A stretch of 64,000 bases of DNA from Branchiostoma lanceolatum (GCF_035083965.1 NC_089723.1:22175193-22239192), one strand, 5' to 3'; counted from the stretch's first letter, positions 17,951 to 30,391 are shown. Notes: generated by a model from the letters alone, not told the origin. Numbers and translations are program-made.

Positions 17951-19500
17951 GGTTTCCTAGTGTGAGCTTCGAACAGGCTTGGAGGAGAACTGGCTGTCAG
18001 AACCGGGACGTTCGTACCAGAGAGCCGTAGACGGTGGGTTCTGAGCTATACCGGCCAGCGGGCGGTTAAAGCCTTTGAGCGGTCCATATTAGTTCAAGCT
18101 CATCAGTGTAACCACCCTCTGTCAATCATTGAGTCAAGAAGGCGTTTCATTGGTGAGGTGTTGTGTACAGTGATGCGGGAGGGTCCCTGTGCATATAAGT
18201 GTTGAAGAAGCCACCAGAAATGGCCTAAAATGCAGACAGATGTCATTGACTAATGATGTCCGGTCAAGAGCTGACTAGGACGATGTGAGGGGCATTCCGG
18301 AACCCAAATATGTGGGGCAATCAAATAGCCAATGTAAATGATGAAGACAGCCTTCTATTTATGAACTTTGAGATTTGAAAAAGATGTACCCACGTCTACG
18401 ATGAATTTAGAATGAATTTATGGCTGTAACCTCTCAATGAACCTTTACTTCTGGCCTGGGGCTTCGGAAAGTTGAGGAGGTCATGATCATGTCTAAGGAA
18501 CTAGGTAGTAATCTTCTACAGCACGGCTGTCTATTGGGGTGCTTAAAGACCATGACTTAATAATTAACACCGAGAGGGTTTCATTGCTGTGCGGGCGTAT
18601 TTAAAGGCTTTGTAGGAAAAGCCTTTCAAGTACTAACTGGTAAACTAACCTAAACTAGTGTGTTATTGTACAGAATGTTGAATTTACAATATGTTTCAAT
18701 TCCATCTATACCACTGGACACGTTTTTTAAGAAATATTAGAGCTTTTCTGTCCGGCAATCTTCTTCAATTATCAAAATATTTTTTTAGCATTCGTTCCTG
18801 AATTCGTTCCTGAATACCTAACCTTTATAAAAGTGCTGAACAGATGTATTTTTGTAATGTTTACATATCGTTATCCGTACTTGGAATATGAGGGTATCAA
18901 AGTGCTGGAATTGTAGTAACGAAATGCAATGTAAATGGCACACCGTTGACTTGTAAGTTCTGTTATTTAGGGTAATCAAATGCTTGATGTAGCTTTCGCA
19001 CCACTGCGGAGATTCTGTGCAAACATTTTACGCTGGAACAAACCTTATTCGTTCATATTCTTCTTCGCTGTGTGTTTTGAATCTCTGATTTATGTCCTGT
19101 TATACAAAATTCTGCGAAATCCTGTACAACGCCTTAACGGAAGGAAACGTGGGGGACTTTACGCTCTTTGAAGTGCCAGTATCATAGTATGTAGGGCAGG
19201 TAAATGTTTGATGTGGATATGGAATCTTGAATTTGTCACGATGCCGAGGAATCTTATGAATCACATGTACATTATGTACCAATAATAAACCTGGACCGCC
19301 TATGTTGCTAGATCCCGGTGCCGTAATTAATTAATGGCACATTTGCACACCAAGGCTCAAATCTGGAGAAAGTTGCCAAGAGCACTGCGCCTGGGGCCGG
19401 GGTATAATGGTGTCAGTTAATCTGTCCTAGTTTGCACGCAACCAAAACGTTCTTTCCAGATCAACAGTTACGAAATGGTTATAAGTATACTACAAAACAT
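17951..19500. other. Upstream region of IF1, no gene seen
   Basis: Contains the presumed promoter of IF1 on the minus strand (no strong TATA within 60 bp of the ATG; CTTTAACCGCC about 120 bp upstream is only weakly suggestive). The rest is AT-rich DNA without supported coding sequence. Confidence 0.4.
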
Positions 19501-19509
19501 GGTATTAGG

Positions 19510-21035
19510 CATCAACAGATCCTTTCACTCCAAGCGAACTCAAAACAGTTCTGGGATCCCTCCCTGACAATAAATCTCCTGGTCTGGATAATATCCCAGC
19601 CATCATCTGGAAAGACCCGGTTTTCAATGACCTTCTTTTACACCTGTGCAACCAAACATTTATGTATCACAGACCACCATCTTCCTGGCTTAAAGGAGGA
19701 ATCGTTCCCATCCCCAAAAAAGGTGACCTAACATCTGCCTCCAACTATAGAGGTATTACTCTCACTCCCATTGCAGCAAAGGTGTATAACAGACTTTTAC
19801 TTAATCGTCTTACCCCTGTAATTGATCCCATTCTTAGGAGGAATAAAAATGGATTCAGAAAAGGAAGGTCTACTATTTCACAGATTCTGGCAATACGTCG
19901 TATAATTGAGGAGATGAAGAGATGTAATAGGGATTTTGTACTGCTTTTCGTTGATTTTCGTAAGGCCTTTGATTCTATTAATAGAGATGTAATGTTTGAT
20001 ATTCTAGCACAGTATGGTATTCCACAATGTTTTATAAAAGCAGTCAGAGCTTTGTATAGAAATACTCTAGCCTCCGTTATTACACCTGACGGTGAGACTA
20101 GTTCATTTGAGATAGTTACAGGAGTTCTTCAGGGTGATACTTGAGCACCGTATTTGTTCATTATTGTACTTGACTATGTCTTAAGACTATCATTAGATAT
20201 AAATGAAAACAAAGGTATTGAAATCAAACCACGCAGGAGTCAAAGACACCCTGCCCAGTATCTTACTGATTTGGATTTTGCAGATGATCTTGCTCTAGTT
20301 GCTGAACTGATCAAAAATGCAGAAACTCTGCTACAATCCCTAGAAGAGTCTGCATCCCAAGTGGGGCTATATTGTAATGAATCTAAGACAGAATACATTA
20401 GCAACATCTCTGGAACACTTGAACTCAGATCCCTGTCTGGGACACTCATTCATAGAGTACATGATTTCAAATATCTTGGTTCTTACATTATGTGCTCAAA
20501 GAAAGACCTTTAAATTAGAAAAGCCCTAGCATAGGAAGCAAGCAACAAGTTGGACAAAATATGCAAATCTAACATTCCTAACAAACTGAAGGTACAAGTT
20601 TTTCTTACCCTTGTGGAACCGATACTACTCTACGGTGCAGAAACTTGGACGCTTACCTGTCAGCTCCAAAACAGACTGGATGGGACCTATACAAAGCTAC
20701 TACGCAGGGCACAGAACATTTCTTGGACACAACACGCTACTCTCAAAACAATTTATGGAAGTCTTCCGCGGTTGTCTCAAAAGCTCACCCACCGTCGTGT
20801 AACATTTGCTGGACACTGCTTTCGAGCCAAACAGCAAATAGTTTCGGACATCCTTCTATGGAAACCAAGAGGCCAAGTGCACAGCAGAAGTTTGACTTTT
20901 ACCGATAGTTTAGTCAGAGACACTGGGATTGCATATGAACACTTAGGACAAATGATGTTGGACAAGGCGATTTGGAGTGATGTATGTACTTATTTAGTCC
21001 CGGCCGATGGCCGATAGATGATGATGATTAGGCAT
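19510..21035 (+). mobile_element. LINE (non-LTR retrotransposon), 5'-truncated, RT part
   Basis: One frame runs from TPSELKTVLGSLPDNKSPG through GGIVPIPKKGD, NYRGITLTPIAAKVYNRLLLNRL, NGFRKGRSTISQ, VDFRKAFDSINR, GVLQGDT, the catalytic FADDLAL, YLGSYI, LLYGAETWTL and a C-terminal FAGHCFRAKQQIVSD region. The frame is interrupted by TGA at 20142-20144, TAA after KKDL at 20511-20513 and a TAG about 20 bases later, yet I see no frameshift. The 3' end is GATGATGATGATT. The 5' half with endonuclease is missing. I do not assign the clade. It lies between IF1 and IF2 and is inactive. Confidence 0.88.
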
Positions 21036-22811
21036 AACTATGAAGTTGCTGGCGCACACTTGCCTGACTCAGTTGAGACAACGAACTACTGTAACAGCAA
21101 CTGTTTTGCTGACTTGAAGACTGCGAGTCTCCAAAGTACTTTAACACAAGGTCTAAACACCTGAATAACTTTGACGTATGGTTGTTAACATGGTTCCCAA
21201 ATAATGTTTCTGGTCTCTATCCTTCATGATTTCCCTGCCTTGATATCATCTTCAAGAAGTTTCAAAGAAGTCAGAAAGTAAGACCGGTATAGCATCAGAT
21301 AATTAGTCAAGATGTCTGATATCTTGTCCTGAGTACATGGATAATCATGAACCTGTTTATATGCCTTCTGTATGTATTTTGAGCCCTACAGACCCCATGA
21401 TAGTAGTTCAAATTACTCAAAGCTATGTTAAAAACGGTATTCAATTGTTAAAGATGACTACTGATTGCTAGCTGTCGTCCTGGGTATGTTCTATCATAAT
21501 ATATTAGGTTCTTGGTACTTTGCACATAAAACATAACGTATATCAACAACGTCTACTTTGACTTTAAGCATTTGGACTGGTACTGAGTTTTAATATATAT
21601 TCTTGTGTCTTATGTAACGTATCTGTGTATGAATCCAGGGACACCTGAAAAACAGACCAAGGAACCTGGGTGTATATTCTTACCATACATTAAAGGAAAA
21701 CGTTTTTTTCTGTTTGTCGTGCAAAAACCATAGCCTGATTTTGTATTTCAATTTTATTGTCGGATATAGTCATACGTTTAAATGTATGGAAATCTTCATT
21801 GACACAACAAAAGTACAGCGACTTCCGTAAGGTCTTCTACAACTATACATGCATAGTTTTGTATGGTACTTCTAATTAATATGAAATTATCAGGAAATCA
21901 TATAGAAATCGAGTGAACGCAGCTTACATTTTTCAATGTTTTTATTCGTCAGTTGATAAAACAATTGCACAATGACAAGCACATGCTGATAACAAAATAG
22001 TCGAAGTCGAAGTGTAACAGAGTTACGAATTCCATACTCGTTATTCTTCCAGTTGACTACCGGTCTCTGGTCAAAATGTGATACTGATTATCCATGTCGG
22101 TTGACTGGCTGATTTAGTAATGAAACCAAAAAATTCACATGGTAAGACCGACATTTGTCATAACTAAATATCTTTAACTACATAATTCGTAAATCCTTTA
22201 CATATATCAACATCTTAAGCCGGTTCGTGCAATGCTTGTAAGCAAGTGCAGTTGCGAATGCAATGCTTGATTTACGTATCTTTGATACTTTTGTACTTTT
22301 GCCTTTCTTATGAACAATTATTGCGAAGACAATAGCTGTTTGTAATGATGAGGTCGAGTTGCCTAATGATGAAGTGTCGTTCGATTAGCATTAGCAATGC
22401 GTTGATGTTCATTATCTTCGACTGTTACAGCTGTTGAAATTCAGCACACAATGTAGACATCTTGTTGGTTCAGTGATGTTCAATGGTTCAAGGATCTGGA
22501 TGACCTGGGAGGCGATAAGTATGTGAATTAGACAATGAGAATGGCCATTCTCTGGTTGGTAAACTCTGACTGTTCATGTATCAATGTGTTCATGCCGAAC
22601 CAATAAATAAATAAATAAGCTGTGTGACTGTGATTGTTGAGGTTCTGGACTGGATAGTCTTGGGTATGAGTATGCCGTATCGTCGATGCAAAAGGTGAAA
22701 GCACATTTTCCTAAGTCACTCTTTGATGTTCAAATACAAAAGTACTTTAATCATCGTTTTACTGACCTTCGCTTTATGTGAGAGTAGCTTTCTTCAGCAG
22801 CATGTACGGTA
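21036..22811. other. Region 3' of IF2, no gene seen
   Basis: AT-rich DNA with an (AATA)n tract near 22602-22618 and no frame with recognisable protein features. I looked here on the minus strand for the missing IF2 rod-end exon (LEGEE-type motif) and did not find it. Confidence 0.5.
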
Positions 22812-25330
22812 TTAGAAAATTCCCCTCTGGGTTGTCATCGTTACTTGTTGGACACCGGTAGATGAAGTTAACGAGCTCTGCAAACAGAAGACAGAGCCGA
22901 GTTTATTTTTTGTTTAAAAAAAACTTCTCAACTATGTCTACAATGTAAAAGACTTTGCGGTCCTTAATAGTTGTGCTTCTCCTTTCCTTGACGAATTTAC
23001 GTGTTGCTTAGACATAACCTGATTTGAAAGAAGAAAAAATGATGAGTGTTTGTGTTATTAATGCGACTCCTTCAAAGATTTCCTGCTCCACAAAACATAA
23101 CATTTTTACCACAAAATCGTGGTTCTCATTTAAAATCAACTGATGACCCTCTGCTTCACGATGCATACAACATTGTATTTACTGGTGACCATGACTTGGC
23201 TAATCCTGTTAAAGACATTCATTAAATTTTAATTCTATACCATTGTTTGATAGTTGTAAACATACATTGTACCGTATACGACGGTCGTGCAATAAATTTC
23301 TTCTTTATCGTAACTTCACCTGGCTTTGCAGGGTCTCCGTGGTGGTCATAACGGTGTTGAGCTGTCCTCGCAGCTCGGACAGCTCTTTACGGGAGGTAAT
23401 GAGTTCACCCCTGGCGGCCAGCATCGTCTTGCTGTCCCGCTCCCGTTCGAGCTCAATCTCGGTAAACTAGAGGGAAACGCGCACAGGAAAGTGTTTTTCT
23501 ATCTTATCATCAGACTATATTGATATTACAGGAAAAATTTTATCATATGCCATACAATAATTTTACGATATCAGTACTGAAAAAAAACTGCCACATTCTG
23601 TGCGTTGTTTTCTTTGTTTTGATCAGAAATTCTTTTCGCTTCTTTATATCAAATTGCACAGCCATCTAAACGAATTTCAAAGTTCCCCAGTTATGTATGT
23701 CAACACAACATCAGAATTTATCTTTCTGTGTCTCACTTTCTCCTTGTACTTGGCCTCTGCTTCCTCTTGAATGTCCCGGCAGAAGTTTTCGTAGATCTGC
23801 CGCAGGTCATACAGCTCGGCGATGACGTCAGGTCCAGCTTCCTGGGTCTGCTCCACGGCAACAATGGACAGGCTCTGGTTCAACTGGTCTTGAAGTTGCT
23901 TCAGTTCCTGCAATTGAGAACTCATGAGAATATCCGGATTTAGGACATGTCCGGGCATAGATAGCTCCTTGTAACTTTTTCATTAGTTAGGTTCCCATTC
24001 TACCAGACAGCTATCGCGCTGCGACCTCGCTGTGACCTTGCCTGAATTTGTGTAAGCCTTGACTTTTGAATTGGAATAAGTATGAAGCATTATGCAAAGT
24101 ATGGCTGAAAAGACAACAAAGCACACAAAGGGTATACTTGAAAGATTCGTTTTGTTATCCATGAAATTCGTTAAAAGCTGTCAAATTGCTTGGTCGCAGT
24201 GCGGTGCACTGGCCTCGTGGGGTTGCAACTAAGCAACTAATGTTTAGGTAATATGAAGTATGTTGATAATTTGTGTCCAGACGCAATAGTAACACTAATA
24301 TTGATACGTACCTGCTTGTGAACCAACACCATGAAATCGATCTCTTCCTGCATAGTAGCAAGCTTATTCTGGAGGTCCACACGTATCAGTGTCACGGCGT
24401 ACAAGTCCTAGAGATAAGACGTAAAGTACTAGGTATATCTTGTATATGAATAACTTTGTCTATAAACAAAAAAATATCGTACATTGTACAGTAAGACAGC
24501 TCAAATATGGTAAACACAAGAATCAGATCCCTAATTTGATTGGGTACATGTACAATAACCTGAAATACTAGAAGAATATGAAACCTACTTTATTGAGCTT
24601 TGCAACCTCAGTATTCAGCTCGGCGTGCCAGGCCGCCTCATCGTCCCACCTGTGTAGCAGCAAACAGTCAGCAAACATTCAGTATATAGTTGACAACACA
24701 GAAGGACATAATCATTTTAACTACTCGACACCTTCTCTTGCCACCTGTACACTCAGGTAGTGAGCGTTTTTTACACCCAGCACTTACCACATTACTTTTC
24801 TTCCATGGAAATATTACGCTTACAAGACAGGCCTTACTGAATAAATCGGAGCTTGCGCCAAAACAATCTTACTTTTTCTTGTACTCCTCAGCCTGATCCC
24901 TCCATTTGTTCCTCTCCAGCACCATCTTGGCCTTGTCTTCGGATAGCTCGTCGACCAGCTTCCGCAGGTCTTTGGTCTCCTTCTCAAACAGCGCCTTCGT
25001 GTGTGCCGTCGTCTCAGTCGCCTGTAGCTTCAGAACCTGCGCCTCCAGTGCGGAGTTGCGTTGTTGGAGGGAGCGCATATTCTGGATGTAGGAGGCGAAG
25101 CGGTTGTTCAGGGAGGACAGTTCCTCTTTCTCTTGGGACCGGGCCTTGCGTGCGCCGGCCATGGTCTGCAGCGCGCCGCCCGCCCCTCCCAGCGATGTGA
25201 TGACATTGCCCGCTCTGATGGACCGTGTTCTTGCCTTGAACGATTCGGCTTCGCCTCTGTCGGCCAGAGAGGATCTCACAGAGCTACGAATCGCCTCGCT
25301 CGTTTTCGGTTGAGTCGTTACGACGCTCAT
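22812..25330 (-). CDS. Cytoplasmic intermediate filament protein IF2, atypical, 6 exons
   Basis: Minus-strand exons: 25330-24873, 24649-24589, 24407-24312, 23907-23737, 23466-23320 and 22877-22812 (458, 61, 96, 171, 147, 66 bp). The head is long (about 65 aa, Ser/Arg-rich). Coil 1A has EKEELSSLNNRFASYIQNMR; coil 1B and the start of coil 2 are present. Two oddities: exon 5 is 147 bp rather than 126, exactly one heptad longer, and the 221-bp exon encoding the rod end ([16 protein letters not shown]) is not found in the 443-bp intron after it. The next acceptor (TTTGCAG, 22878) joins in frame to a Ser/Thr-rich 21-residue tail beginning SSLTSSTG and a stop, giving 332 aa. If the rod-end exon did exist, the same acceptor would read RAR-stop. 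It may be a degenerate or specialised subunit. Confidence 0.8.
23993..24216. mobile_element. MITE family 2 copy in IF2 intron 3
   Basis: Starts CCCATTCTACCAGACAGC and ends TGGTCGCAGTGCGGTGCACTGG. The interior (GACAACAAAGCACACAAAG, ATGAAATTCGTTAAAAGCTG) is the reverse complement of other copies. Confidence 0.55.
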
Positions 25331-26617
25331 TTTGGTTTGACTTGATTCGACCGTAGCTTCTTCTTATCTTTTGTGGCTAGTGTAAGGACACCAAAGAAGA
25401 GGTTTTGGCGCACTGCTGCCTTTTACTGAAAACTTCTGCCAGAGATATTACTCTGCAGCTAGACTGTTTTTTTTACGGATAGTTGGTTACTTCAAGATCA
25501 ACTACGTAAGCATCAGCTGTCAGTCACTTAGTCCATGTCCAACCAGGCACATCTACTGATTCATACATGACAGCGCACGAATAGGACAAGGAACATCAAG
25601 AACTAATGCCTTATATGGACATGTCATTACCAAGATGGAGCGAAAAGAAATTCTGCGTAGACGTTGACTAGCGGATGACCCCTGGTTAGCAGCGATGTGG
25701 AATGCTGCCTTGACGTTCCCTCTTACTACAGCCTAACAGGTCATGAAATATGAAAGATGGTATTTAGGTCTCACTGGAAGAGAAATGATAAAGGACATCA
25801 TTACCCGTCCATTTACATTACGCCTGTTTTTCCTGACACAGCTCCCCAAACCAATGTTTGATAAGTTTTTATAACGATGATGAACATTTCATTTTCGCAC
25901 TTCTTTAATTGCCAATCAATAGCTGCGTACATAATACATCTGGTTCTCAAAAGAACTGTTGGTACAGATAAAAGTGTAAAAAGGGTGTTGCCTTGACTCA
26001 TATCAAACATTTAGTTGCCCTAAATACTAAAGACCTGTAATATTTTCACTCATCGCATTCCGTTTGGATCCTATCCTAGTCAACGTAGGTTTGAAAACGA
26101 AATGACTATGGAATTCAATGCATGCAAATAAAATGTCACTACATTACGTTACATACGAAATAGGCTCTGGTAACAAATAGATACGGAGCACTTTTGAAGC
26201 ATAGTTTTCACTGACGAGATACAAGCTTGTTTTCCCTCAAATATTTGATTACCCTACATACTCTTCAGCTCATCAGCAGTTCACGCATAACTTTCTATAT
26301 GAAGCCATAGGGTGGTAACGAAAGGTCGCGAACCTGTGACGTGTTGACACATTGGGGCCTGATATGTCCTCTGTAAACTTGGTTGAACCCAGTAAACTAT
26401 CTGGTGTTTCTATAATCTGGAACAGCGTTGTTAACCAATGGCAAGCATCGTGAGCCGAAGAGATTGACAGCAAGTGACTATGTGATTAAAGTTAAAACTG
26501 TGTAAAGAAGCTGTGTACCGGGTAGATGCTCTAGCACCGGTACTGACAGCGCCTCGAGGGTCATGCTCAGACGCCAGTTTCAAAATCAAGACAAACTCGA
26601 AGATCTAAGGAAACGCC
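25331..26617. promoter_or_regulatory. Head-to-head intergenic region of IF2 and IF3
   Basis: The start codons of IF2 (minus, 25330) and IF3 (plus, 26618) diverge across 1287 bp with no gene between, so both promoters lie here. A TATA-like CATATAAGG occurs on the minus strand near 25610-25620, about 285 bp before the IF2 ATG. No clear TATA is seen close to IF3. Shared regulation is possible but not shown. Confidence 0.45.
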
Positions 26618-29600
26618 ATGGCTAGCAAAGCAGCACGAGCGGGCGTTGGCGGTGCAAAGCCCGTTGTCGCCCCCGCCATCCCGACCGAAGGAGCGCTGCA
26701 AACCCTCGCCGACGCCAGGGCCACCCGCAGTAGTGAGAAGAGGGAGCTGGTGGTCCTCAACGACCGCTTCGCCAACTACATCGAGAAGGTGCGCTCCCTG
26801 CAGGAGCGGAACACCAAGCTGACGACCCAGATCAGGATCCAGGAGGCGCGGGAGGAGACTGACATCGCGGAGCTGTACGAGACGGAGCTGACGGAGCTGA
26901 GGGCGCTGGTGGACCAGCTGACTCAGGAGAAGGCTCAGCTGGACGCCGAGAGCGCCAGCTGGCAAGCACGGACTCAGGAGTGGCAGACCAAGTAAGTCCA
27001 CAGTTAAGTTCTTCTTTCATGTTTCACTCCATACCGTAGGTTTAGGAGTATTATTGAATTCGAACATAGCTTTTGACCAGAAACTAGAATGTACTGATTT
27101 TTTAAATTGACTATGACAGTTTCAGACTCAATATGAGGTTATTGACGTTGAAATGAACATTTATCGATGTGATTACTGGACAGGTGCGAGACCGAGACTG
27201 CCACGACTGAGGCCATGCGGACAGAACTGATAACGGTCAAAACGGTGGGTCTTCTCTTTCCGCTAAATCTCCATATTGCTGATATGCCATGGCGGAGCCG
27301 GAGATACCCAAATGTCGTCTTGTATTTCTGAAGTACCTATCGTGTTCTTCTGATTTCTCATTTTATTTATCCATCAGACTAAGTCTAACTATTTGACAGT
27401 TGGGATACCACTAAAGATCTGGCGACCAGTTTTCTCCACCCTTCTCGGTCTTTTGTTCATCTTGGTGTTTCACATAGTTTCATGTTTGTCAATTTTCTGA
27501 TATGATCTACCCATCTTTTCCGTCGCCTACCTATCTTTTTCCTCCCTGGACGCTTCCTTACCCTTTTTGGCTCGTCCAGATCACCGTGACACGTACTCGT
27601 ACCAATTTAGCTTTTTGTTCGTCATTGTGGTCAGGAGTTCATCGTACGGACCGATGTTGTGTTTGAATGTATTCCGTACTTCAGCATTTTGAACACGGTC
27701 CCGGTATAGAATCTTCCGAAAGCATTTTTCTCTGTGGTCTGCACATATACATGGTATGTTACGTCTACAGTTGTTCAGAGTTACAACAATTTGTGCAAAC
27801 TGTTTTTCCAGGAGGTTGATGCAGCGACTGTGGAGCGTGTTGGAGTGGAAAACAAGCTAACCACCGCGCAGGAGGAGATTGAGTTCCTCAAGAGGGTCTA
27901 TGATGAGGTAGGCATGTCATTGTCACCGTGAATAGCTTCATAAGGTTGGTGAATGACTGAATAGCAAAGTTCTGTATTTAGAATCACATATTGATCAAGA
28001 GCCGACGTTTCGATGACTGTTTCTGTCATCTTCATCATGGCAATTCTGACTGGTTCACTGCGCCCTGACTATGTATGTGACAATACTTTACGTTTGGGAC
28101 TGCATTGTTAGCAGTAACACTTTCCTTCAGTGCACAGTGAACCAGTCAGAATTACCTTGATGAAGATGGCAGACGGCCATCGAAACGTCGGCTCTTGTTA
28201 AATATGTGGTTTTAGATAAAATACTTTGCTATTCATGTCTTCGTAACGTTAGAACCATCCCGAAATTGTATGTGTGCTCTAGATAAACAATAAAGGATTT
28301 TGTAACTTTTTTAAAATCAAGCTTGACGCTGTAGATAGACGACATATGTATCGATTGATGCTACGAATTTCAAAGACACAAGAAAGAACAAACAGCCACT
28401 GAAGATTTAGTCACTTAAACGTTTACCTTGCTGTTCGTAGACAGACTGTACACTGATCAATCAACCAATTATTCGAATCCGCAGGCATCAACTGGCGATA
28501 CATTTCGGGTGTAGACATCTCTCTATTATAACAATGTATCATCTTTATAGAATACAGTACATACTGCTGTACACTCACTATGATAATCATATATGCTTAC
28601 CATGTAAGTTTTGTACCATTACAGGAGACGCGTAAGGTGCAGTACCAGTTGAACCAGACAGTGGCCATTGTTGAGACCGAGGCTCCGATCATCACTGGAC
28701 CTGACCTGAGCGAGACTCTGCGTGAGATCCGCATGCAGCACGAGATCATGGGACGGGCAAACAGGGAAGAGGCCGAGGCCAAGTACAAGCGCAAGGTGAG
28801 ACCACCACTGATACTGTGGTGACAATTAGAAAAAAGGGGCCCCAGCGGGGAGTTTACGGGCTTTTTTTCACTTTCGGGCGTGACCCCTTGCTAGCCCCCT
28901 TGGACACCCTGCGGCTACCGGGCTATTTTGGCGCATGTCCAGACCCCCAAATGTTTTTAACTCGTATAGTAGTTAGAATATCCATCGGGACCTGGTGACG
29001 AATTGACGCCGTAGGACCATGGAAAGTGAAAAAAGGATGCTATACCGTACCTCGCATAAAGCGCTATTCCAAAGTACAAATATACTTCATTGCATACTAC
29101 TTATTTGTCACCATTGTTATCTTGCACACAATCTGTTTTCTTTTTCTACATTGTATATACAATTTAAAGTTGCAAATAGCCCTTGGGCAGGGACTGTATC
29201 TAAACATTGATATTCCAGTTGCAGGGATATTGTTGTGTACATTACATATAGAAAAAAAGGTTGATGTTTCTCGTCCTCTGGAACGGAGCAAACAAAGCAA
29301 AACAAACTTAAAGTTGATATTGTTTGTTTCTTTCCAGTTCAGCGAGTTCGCCCAGCAGCGGGAGCTTGATAACGAGGCTCTGGTTTCCGCCCGGTCCGAG
29401 CTGACCAACCTGAAGAGGATGCTTCAGTCTATCGTCACCGAGACACAGACACTCAAGAACAAGGTTGGGTCACCGCCTTACCGTTATGTTACGGTTACAC
29501 TCGGAAAAAGGGGCCCCGACGGGTTGTTAACGGGCTGTTTTTCACGGTGCGTTTCCGGGCGTGGCCCCGTGGAACCCCATGTGGCTACCGGGGTATTTTG

Positions 29601-30391
29601 GGCACGGCCGGGCCCTGTTTGATTTTAACTTCCCACACCCTCTACGGGCACGGTGACCGTAGCATTCCAGCAATATTCCACTCGGGCGGCGACCTCCCTG
29701 CAACAGAGCTATTTGACAGATCGATCAGCGAATTTCATAGATTAAAAACGAACCTTTTTTGTGTTTGTGTGTTTATTGTGTTTTCAGTCCACTGTAGTAT
29801 GAAATCAGAGAGAAAGTAAAAAAAATGATGTGTCTTCTTTACTAGACCGGGTCCCTGGAGACGAACATCGCGGAGACAGAGGACCGCCGTCTGAAGGAGA
29901 TTGAGGAGTACAAGCTGGCGATCGGCGAGCTGGAGCAGCAGATCGAGAAGATGAAGCTGGAGATGACGCAGCACACCGTGGAGTACCAGGAGCTCATGAA
30001 CATCAAGATGGCGCTGGACGTGGAGATAGCGGCCTACAGGAAGCTGCTGGAAGGGGAGGAGTTGAGGTGGGGTTATTTTCGTCACATCACATTAATATTT
30101 GATCTCAATATGGGCTAATGTTGACATATTTGGATCTTATAGAATCTGAAAAGACTTATGCTCAGAAAATAGAATCTATATCGCCATCGTAAACGCCCAT
30201 TTCTACATCGCTATTCATATTGTAAACACTCATTTCTTGCAATTTTCTTTTTTGAATGATTTCCACTATACAGGCTCTTCAGCGAAGCCAACCAAAACGT
30301 CAAACGTGATGTCAGCAGTACCAGTCGCGGGGTGAGGCGTGAAGTGACCATCGGATGGAAATCAAGTCCAGCTAGAGAGGAAGTCCTTTGA
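26618..30391 (+). CDS. Cytoplasmic intermediate filament protein IF3, 7 exons
   Basis: Exons: 26618-26991, 27184-27244, 27812-27907, 28625-28795, 29338-29463, 29846-30066 and 30274-30391 (374, 61, 96, 171, 126, 221, 118 bp): 388 aa, phases consistent. The head (MASKAARAGVGG...) has no long repeats. Coil 1A reads EKRELVVLNDRFANYIEKVR; coil 2 ends [18 protein letters not shown] at about residues 333-350. The basic tail (RLFSEANQNVKRDV...VTIGWKSS) is 40 residues and lacks the lamin Ig fold, a nuclear signal and a CaaX box, so the product is cytoplasmic. Exon lengths match IF1, showing common ancestry by local duplication. AATAAA follows at 30499. Introns carry foldback and MITE insertions. Confidence 0.93.
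27957..28238. mobile_element. Foldback element with hammerhead-like arms, IF3 intron 3
   Basis: Imperfect inverted repeats of about 110 bp: GAATAGCAAAGT...CAAGAGCCGACGTTTCGATG...CTTCATCATGGCAATTCTGAC is mirrored by GTCAGAATTACCTTGATGAAG...CATCGAAACGTCGGCTCTTG...CTTTGCTATTCATG. Each arm reads, outward, TGATGA, a hairpin (GATGGC/GCCATC in one), then GAAACGTC, the layout of a hammerhead ribozyme, but the first C of the CUGAUGA core is replaced (T in one arm, A in the other). It is probably a decayed pseudo-LTR derivative of a Penelope-type element. Confidence 0.6.
28813..29018 (+). mobile_element. MITE family 1 copy in IF3 intron 4
   Basis: Starts near GTGACAATTAGAAAAAAGGGGCC and contains GTTTACGGGC, GGGCGTGACCCC, GCTACCGGGCTATTTTGG and GACCTGGTGACGAATTGACGCCGTAGG. 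It begins 17 bp after the exon 4 donor. Confidence 0.6.
29487..29664 (+). mobile_element. MITE family 1 copy in IF3 intron 5
   Basis: Bounded by TGTTACGGTTACACTCGG and GGTGACCGTAGCA. Family 2-like sequence (CCACTCGGGCGGCGACCTC, GAATTTCATAGATTAAAAACGAAC, TGTTTATTGTGTTTTCAGTCC) abuts it to about 29815. Confidence 0.6.

Noticed and set aside
24853-25345. Plus-strand frames of 94-115 residues
   Set aside because: They are antisense shadows of IF2 exon 1, whose coding strand has the clear coil 1A motif and a splice donor.
26567-27001. 144-residue minus-strand Leu-rich frame
   Set aside because: Antisense of IF3 exon 1; GC-rich coiled-coil codons read in reverse give Leu-rich open frames.
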